From Pseudogymnoascus destructans (lineage: Eukaryota > Ascomycota > Leotiomycetes > Thelebolales > Thelebolaceae), in NCBI RefSeq assembly GCF_001641265.1, contig NW_020167555.1:62001-126000 (forward strand): a stretch of 64,000 nucleotides of DNA, given 5' to 3'. Shown here piece after piece: positions 58,505-64,000 of the stretch. The notes beneath the pieces are model-generated. The model saw only the letters and a program-made list of their open reading frames with translations, made no database searches and was not told where the DNA came from. The number at the start of each line of letters is the position of its first letter. Position 1 is the stretch's first letter. A program made the translations under genes and the position numbers.

Positions 58505-59927
58505 TTCGTCCATTGAAAGCCAGAATTGGCGTAGCTAACCCTCCGTCACGACTATATCATAAGAAGTCAAGATATGGATGCCTGCAATGCCAAGCCCGGG
58601 GCGTTAAAGTATAGTCCGCATTTTCTTTAGTCGATATGTCAATAGCTGGGAATATCATGCCAAGCAGTCAGTCATAGATAGCATGCCTAACTTGCCACAG
58701 TGTGACGAAGTCCACCCTCTATGCGGAAGCTGCCACGGCATAAGGTTTCTTGCAATTATGCAAGGCTTGGGCCAAGTAGATCAAGTGAAAGCTCGGCCTC
58801 TACCTCCCGAGCCAAGACAGCCAACGACGCGACAGTAACCACAAAAGAACACCCCGATGCAGAAAAACGGCGCATGCTCGAGCTCAAACTCCTCTACCTC
58901 TATATGACTCATATACAGGTAGAGGAGTTTGAGCTCGAACGGACCATCCAGTGTTAGTCATATAATATGACTAACACTGGATGGTCCGTTTCCTTACCAT
59001 CGAGGAACCTACTAGCGAAAGATCGCGGGAAATATGGGTCTTAGAGATGCCTGGCCTTGCATTGAAGCATGGCTCGCTCTTATATTCCATATACTGTATA
59101 ACCACGATGCATCTCTCTAAGATGGAGCCTCTAAACCTTGAGGTTTTAGAAGCATTCAACATCTATTTCGGCCACGCTATCCGAATTCACCGGCATGAGG
59201 TTAGCCAGATTAATAAAGCCAATGCGGATGCGGCGCTTTTTACGGCGTCGGTAATTCGTCTTTGTGCTCTCGTCCTATTACAGGACAGGGAGATGACCCC
59301 ATATACGCCTCCTACGAATGGCTTTTGATAACGAAGGAAGCTGGATATGTATTCGTCGAGGCATATCCATACGTCTATCAAGGGAAATTTTGGATAATAA
59401 TAAAGAATTAACTGAGAATGGCGTTTTTGCAGGCCGTGGGATCTTGAGACTGCCTTCGGCGCCGTTTTAGCAAGCAAGAAACCGTGGGAGCTTGAGGGCA
59501 CCTTTGCCGTCAAGGATCCAAATTGTCTTGCCCACCTGCTTGAACGAAACCAGGACCACGAACGAGATGAGCCCTGGAATGCAGACATCGAAAAGGTGTA
59601 TAAGAAGGTGATAAGTTTTATCGGCACTACGAAGAGCGCAGTTAACGCCAAGAAGAACTCTGGGGATGTTCTGCTGTTCCCAATCCTAACTCCGAAACTA
59701 TATATCGATTTAGTTAGTGAGCAACACCGCGAGCGTTGGTTTTGCTCGCGCGTTACTTTGCGCTTCTCGTGGCATATAGGGAGGTTTGGTGGGTTGGTGG
59801 TATAGGACGGAGAGAAATCAACGGGATTCAGTCCGCCTTGCCAGTTGGCTGGCACCAGTATATGAACTGGCCACTAGAAGTTGTGCTGGAGGGGGCGGTG
59901 AGGGAGCTGAAAAACTATCGATGTTGA
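58505..59927 (+). pseudogene. Zn2Cys6 transcription factor pseudogene
   Basis: RLYHKKSRYGCLQCQARGVK, an intron (about 58611-58699) and CDEVHPLCGSC give the first five Cys of a binuclear cluster. A one-base loss then moves RHKVSCNYARLGPSRSSESSAST to another phase. A double palindrome at 58878-58990 breaks the frame next. Downstream pieces keep the fungal factor pattern (SREIWVLEMPGLALKHGSLLYSIYCITTMHLSK; LLERNQDHERDEPW; YFALLVAYREVWWVGGIGRREINGI), with another phase change near 59733. The relation is to sterol-uptake-control (UPC2)-like factors; function is lost. Confidence 0.8.
58878..58990. repeat. Double palindrome, candidate hAT excision scar
   Basis: Two adjacent palindromes: 58878-58938 (30-bp arms, one mismatch pair at 58900/58916, centre 58908) and 58938-58990 (26-bp perfect arms, centre 58964). 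The outer left arm reaches ATATGACT at 58902-58909 and the outer right arm begins ATATGACT at 58965-58972, so an 8-bp direct repeat borders the extra DNA. The inner arms are inverted copies of the two flanks. Arrangement: A, A-inverted, B-inverted, B. Confidence 0.9.
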
Positions 59928-60217
59928 GTTCTCTAAACTTGGGCTCTAAGAATCGATGATTCTCATAGTTGGGCTAAAACTTGAAGTAATGATAATTTAC
60001 TTTCTAAACACGGCAGAGAAGCAGCTTCGGAGGTCAGCCGGGGCATAGTTGCGCCGACTTAAACCATGATGCGATGCCTGGGATACATGTTGGACGAGGC
60101 GCAGCATCTCCAGCGACAACGTGTCTCGACCAAAAGTTAGGACTCACTTTTTGCATATGGCTATAAAGATATCTGCATGTCAAGTGCTTAGACTGCGAAC
60201 TTTATGACTTATCCAAA

Positions 60218-63139
60218 ATGTTTCGAAAGGCGCTCAAAAAAATAGGCAAGAAGCGTGACAGCCTTGTCTCTACGCCTCCAACCGCGAGCCAGGTACAGGC
60301 AACCACATCTCCTTCAGCAGGACCGTCAACGGATAGAGCAATTACAGAAGTTTTTCGCGCCCGGGGCGATGCTAGAGCGCAAGCTGGTAATTATAATGGG
60401 GCTATCGTGATGTACGATGAGGCACTGGCTGCTACCCCAACTGATGCGGCTCTCCTGTTGAGCCGGTCTTTTGCCCATGCGATGTCGACGCCGCCAAATC
60501 TAGGTTTAGCTCTAAAAGATGCAAACGCTGCAATCCAAATTGATTCCCGGAACTGGCAAGCTTGGCAACAGCTGGGAGAGACGCGCTTGAAAATGGGATA
60601 TATCGCCGTAGCAATGGAGGCTTTGGAAAATGCACTCGGCCTTGCCAATGGCTATGACAAGGTCACAGTGCAAAGGGCTCTCACAGAAGCGCGGTCTAGA
60701 ATGCCGCCGCCTACTCTTTCGAGACAACAGACAGGTAAGCCCATCTCTTTCGCATATTGGTGGTCTAAAAGTTAACCACGCAAAGCACTTCCTTCTCGAC
60801 CCGCCCAACCGGCTCCCCCAACTCCAGCTGCTCCGGCGTTTCCATCTGCTCGATCGTCTCCCGCTGCGCCATATTTTCCCGCTGCTCCTGCTTCTCCCGC
60901 TGCCTCACCCCCCTACACTGCTCCTCCTCCTCCCGCTGCTTCACGCCCCTGCGCTGCTCCTACCCCCCCGGCCGCTCGAGCTACTCCAGCTCTTCGACCC
61001 CAAGCTAGCCCGTCTCCCACAGCTGCTCGAGCTCCTCCGACTACGCCAGCTCCACCAGCAACATCCGCCTCTACATACCCCCTAGAGGCTTTTCTCAACC
61101 AACCCAGAAACCAGTCTGATGCCCCTCCCGGCTACACTCCTAGCGTAAACAATCCTGATCCAGCCGTGAGAATTCTGTCGCAGCAAGCAATTGGGACTAA
61201 GTTAAGAGAGTTTGAGACTACGCTAAGGGGAAGAAATAGGGGGTCCATTTCAGTTAAACCTTATACTGGCGAGGGATACGTCGATGCCGTACAGCTGGTC
61301 TATAATGGTTTGACCCAAGCCGACCTAACGAACAGAGAGCTTAGCACTCAGACTCAGACTTATCTCCACTCTAGCCTCTGTATGTTTACATTGCTCGATG
61401 ATGCCGCGTTTAACTGACCCTCCCTAGCCACGATGACTTTTCACGAAATTGATTTTCCGAGCAACGTATTTCTCAACAATGACTGCGAAACCTCGCCCTT
61501 CTATGAAGGTAAAATGCCTGGAACAGTCACCATAACCGGATATTCCAAAGAGTACCGTGTCCATCAGCTCTCACTAAATCCGAGACTCAATATTACTTTC
61601 GAAGCAAGTGGTGCCCTTCCAGGAGCTTCGCTAGACAAGATCGTGCAGCGAATTTCGGCATTGCAACTACTAGGGACGTCTGAAGACAGCAAATTTCTCG
61701 GGCAGCTGCTTGGCCTATCTCAGATAGAGATTTTACAGACGGGCTTTCATCCCGCAGGCGGCAATAGGCAGAAACAAATCGACACCATCTGTATGAAATT
61801 GAGCGGTAGTTTATACGACGCCCCAAGCCGGTTTGTCGACTTTAGCAAGGCTAGAAATATCAGCAACAATACTCTCGGTAGTACTGCGCAGGGAATCGGT
61901 CTCCAAAACTTCCTCTACCAGATTCTACTCGGAGCCGAGTTGCTTGTGCGGCTGCGAAAAGAACCAGTGAATACCAACAATGGCGGTATCATGACCGACG
62001 CCATATCCGCACTGGTCATTCTCAGCGCGCTGTGGATGCAGAACGTATCCATCACCGCCGCGGTAAATTCTACCGCCGCTCCCCTACCAGCAAACAAAAT
62101 GTACACGCTCTATTCCATACACAACCAGAGGCAGATTGAGGGTCTCATTCGCTTTGGAGAAGCTCTCTCGTGGCCATTTATGGACGAGGCGAGGGCATAC
62201 ATTGAGAATGTATATAATGACCTTGCGACTGGGGCCGCAGGTATAGGTTTTGACATCTGCGACTGGCTTTTTGGCCTTGTCCTCCCTGGGAAGATATTTC
62301 GCCACAGAATCATGTGCTGCCTCGTGGATGCCACGCCTTCGGTGCGATCAATCAACGCCTCCCCTTTCTGGGACAGCGGAATCGTCGTTCAGAACAAGAG
62401 TTACTGGCCGAAACGGACGGTTTTAGGAAGGGTGCTTGGTGGACTCAACAACCCGAAGAGTCTCTGTGGTTGGATTGGGCCAGTTCCTGCTCCGCAAGGT
62501 TGGACTTCATCAGCCTGGATCAAAATCAATGCTCGCGCCGTCGACGTCCCAATCCCCGTTAGCACGACGCAACTACAACTTACTCTCGACGGTCTCGGAT
62601 TGGCCGACCCAGACGTGAACGAATCGCCCGAAGCAGCATTGGAAAGCATCACCGACATCGGGCAATGGATCCAGGCTCTTGGTCCATCGCCGACTGCGCC
62701 TCGAAACGATGTCAAAAAGGTCGAATTTAAATCCCTGCGTCTGACAGAGGTAGCTGGCACTCCCGCGGCAAAGGAGTACCGTGCGACGGTCGACTTCACC
62801 ATTAACAACGTTCCCATAAGCTACGTACTATACTCGAATCCGCTCTTCGTATGCGCCCCCCCTTGCGTCGGGACTCACCTCATGCACCGGCGCCAAGCCG
62901 TCAAGTATCTCGACAGTGTAGTTAAAGTGGAAGACCTCAAAGAGGCATATCCGCCGACAGACAAGCTGGTGATCATCGATGCTCAGGGACCAGGGGAGCA
63001 AGTGGTTGCACGGGCGTGGTGTGCGGAGCGCGCAAGGAATGCCATCGTAAGGAAGGGCTTAGATTGTTGTTTTGCATGTGCAGTAAATATTGCGCACAAG
63101 ACTACGGGGTTAGGATTTCATGTTCTTATTTGGAGTTGA
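60218..63139 (+). CDS. TPR protein with large uncharacterised C-terminal region
   Basis: Three exons, 60218-60734, 60786-61379 and 61428-63139, 940 residues. A basic N-terminus (MFRKALKKIGKKRDS) precedes about three TPR-like helical pairs (residues 45-150: ARGDARAQAGNYNGAIVMYDEAL, ALKDANAAIQIDSRNWQAWQQLGETRLKMGYIAVAMEALENAL). A Pro/Ala-rich linker (about 175-285) leads to some 650 residues with a folded-domain composition and no family recognised (LFNQP..., SISVKPYTGEGYVDAVQLVYNG, FHEIDFPSNVFLNNDCETSPFYEGKMPGTVTI, CGWIGPVPAPQGWTSSAW). No signal peptide; a few hydrophobic stretches (DICDWLFGLVLPG). Length and unbroken splicing argue for a real gene. Confidence 0.82.
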
Positions 63140-63401
63140 TTATGTGTCACGGGTTTGATATAGCGTTTCTTCTTCTTCTTTATGAGCACTATGAAAGATA
63201 ACTAATTTATTACTCCCTTGCCGTCGCTCCCATCACGCTCTCACACCGACTGGTCCTATCCCCGCGACCTCGGGGCTCGAACGGCTCGAGGGGTGCTGTG
63301 TTGGGGTAGCTATCCCCCCACCTCCCTTACCCCCTAAACACACCCCTATGCAGAACGTCCGGTGTATATAGCGCTTAATACGAGTACATTTTAATTCATA
63401 A
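63140..63401. other. Intergenic
   Basis: 3' flank of the TPR gene and upstream of the tRNA. Nothing recognised. Confidence 0.5.
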
Positions 63402-63539
63402 GGCTAGATGGTCTAGTGGTAAGATGTCCGTCTCTCAATTATCAACCGGTTTTGGATAGCTCCAAACTCGCCTTCGGCAAGCCCCCGAGTTTGAGGTTGA
63501 GAACCGACGGGAGACTCCAGTTCGAACCTGGGTCTGGCC
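63402..63539 (+). tRNA. tRNA-Glu (CUC) with a 68-nt intron
   Basis: Acceptor stem GGCTAGA/TCTGGCC, D stem GTCT/AGAT with loop AGTGGTA, anticodon stem TCCGT/ACGGG, loop CT-CTC-A with anticodon CTC at 63434-63436, variable loop AGAC, T stem TCCAG/CTGGG with loop TTCGAAC. The A box (TGGTCTAGTGGTA) and B box (AGTTCGAACCT) are good. The intron spans 63438-63505, after position 37 as in eukaryotic nuclear tRNAs. A T5 pol III terminator lies at 63543-63547. Confidence 0.87.
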
Positions 63540-63542
63540 ATG

Positions 63543-63547
63543 TTTTT
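63543..63547 (+). terminator. RNA polymerase III terminator of the tRNA
   Basis: A TTTTT run starting four bases after the mature 3' end of the tRNA (63539). Position and length are standard. Confidence 0.75.
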
Positions 63548-64000
63548 ATCTATTTTTTGGCCCATTTTGGACTTTTTTGGACTTTTTTTTGAGGAACGAG
63601 GTTGCACGTTCGAGTCTTGGATGAGGCTTTGTTGCCTGGCTTGGTGCCTATTGCCCGTAGCCTGTTGCGTAGCCTGTTGCGCCCATCCTATCCCATTGTG
63701 CGTACTGCCTTTATGCCGCCGTTACGCACTCACGATCCTTAACTGGGATCCGCCTCTAATACTCAACAGTGCGCTGTCCTGCCCGAGAATCTGAAAGGTA
63801 TGTTAACACGTCTTAATTTATATATATATCTAACTGCCTACAAAAGCTAGCCATCCTAGCATCAACGCCACTCCTGAGCACACTTTAAATTCCAATTGCA
63901 AATATCCCTCCTTATATTCTCACATCTCCATTACCACCTCGAAGCCACTCATCTGTTGTCCAATCCACCCCAAATCCCAAACCCTCGCAAAACTATCAAA
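63548..64000. other. Right-edge spacer
   Basis: No supported gene. Pyrimidine-rich 63850-64000 may be the 5' flank of a gene beyond the window. Confidence 0.45.

Noticed and set aside
58861..58990. Palindromes as a transcription terminator or cruciform regulatory site
   Set aside because: They lie inside a coding remnant and the arms are exact inverted copies of their own flanks, which points to a mutational event.

Overview
This window comes from a filamentous ascomycete (Pezizomycotina-type) chromosome. Genes are compact and carry short introns (about 45-70 nt, GTNNGN donors, CTAAC/TACTAAC branch sites). Both strands carry fungal gene types: Zn2Cys6 regulators, an AA9 polysaccharide monooxygenase relic, IRE1, a PHO80-like cyclin and GRGGAGN-motif proteins. 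Several reading frames in the transposable-element areas have stops explained by C-to-T change, which suggests RIP-like mutation.

Layout. 1-9.3 kb is a nest of retroelements: a partial unknown reverse-strand gene with one stop, a 5'-truncated chromodomain Ty3/gypsy pol with its 936-bp 3' LTR, a same-length solo LTR inserted in that pol (TSD AGATG), a reverse-strand gag element interrupted by another solo LTR (TSD CTTTG), and the 3' end of a further gypsy element. 9.8-46.1 kb is a conserved housekeeping segment: branched-chain aminotransferase, proteasome beta-1, PHO80-like cyclin, GRGGAGN protein, Hel2-type ubiquitin ligase, DEK-C/SWIB protein, IRE1, CCT-beta, eIF3b, FAR-17a/AIG1-like membrane protein, WD40-cyclophilin, Zn2Cys6 factor, peroxisomal 4CL-like ligase and ATP11. 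Microsatellites and tandem repeats fill the gaps.

46-60 kb is an accessory, decaying segment: a small gag-like ORF, a secreted protein, a broken AA9 gene, a GDSL esterase with a one-base frameshift, a 4.58-kb hAT transposon with perfect TIRs and an 8-bp TSD, a multi-pass membrane protein with an apparent one-base deletion, and a Zn2Cys6 pseudogene. From 60 kb there is a 940-residue TPR protein of unknown function and an intron-containing tRNA-Glu(CUC).

The two most interesting signals are linked by theme. The hAT element carries an intron-containing histone H3-derived gene, now broken, plus unrecognised spliced reading frames. About 2 kb beyond it, a double palindrome inside the Zn2Cys6 pseudogene has the form expected for an excision scar left by hairpin-forming (hAT-type) transposition, with 8-bp direct repeats at the two hairpin tips. 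All gene models were assembled by eye from splice signals and reading-frame continuity; no database search was run.
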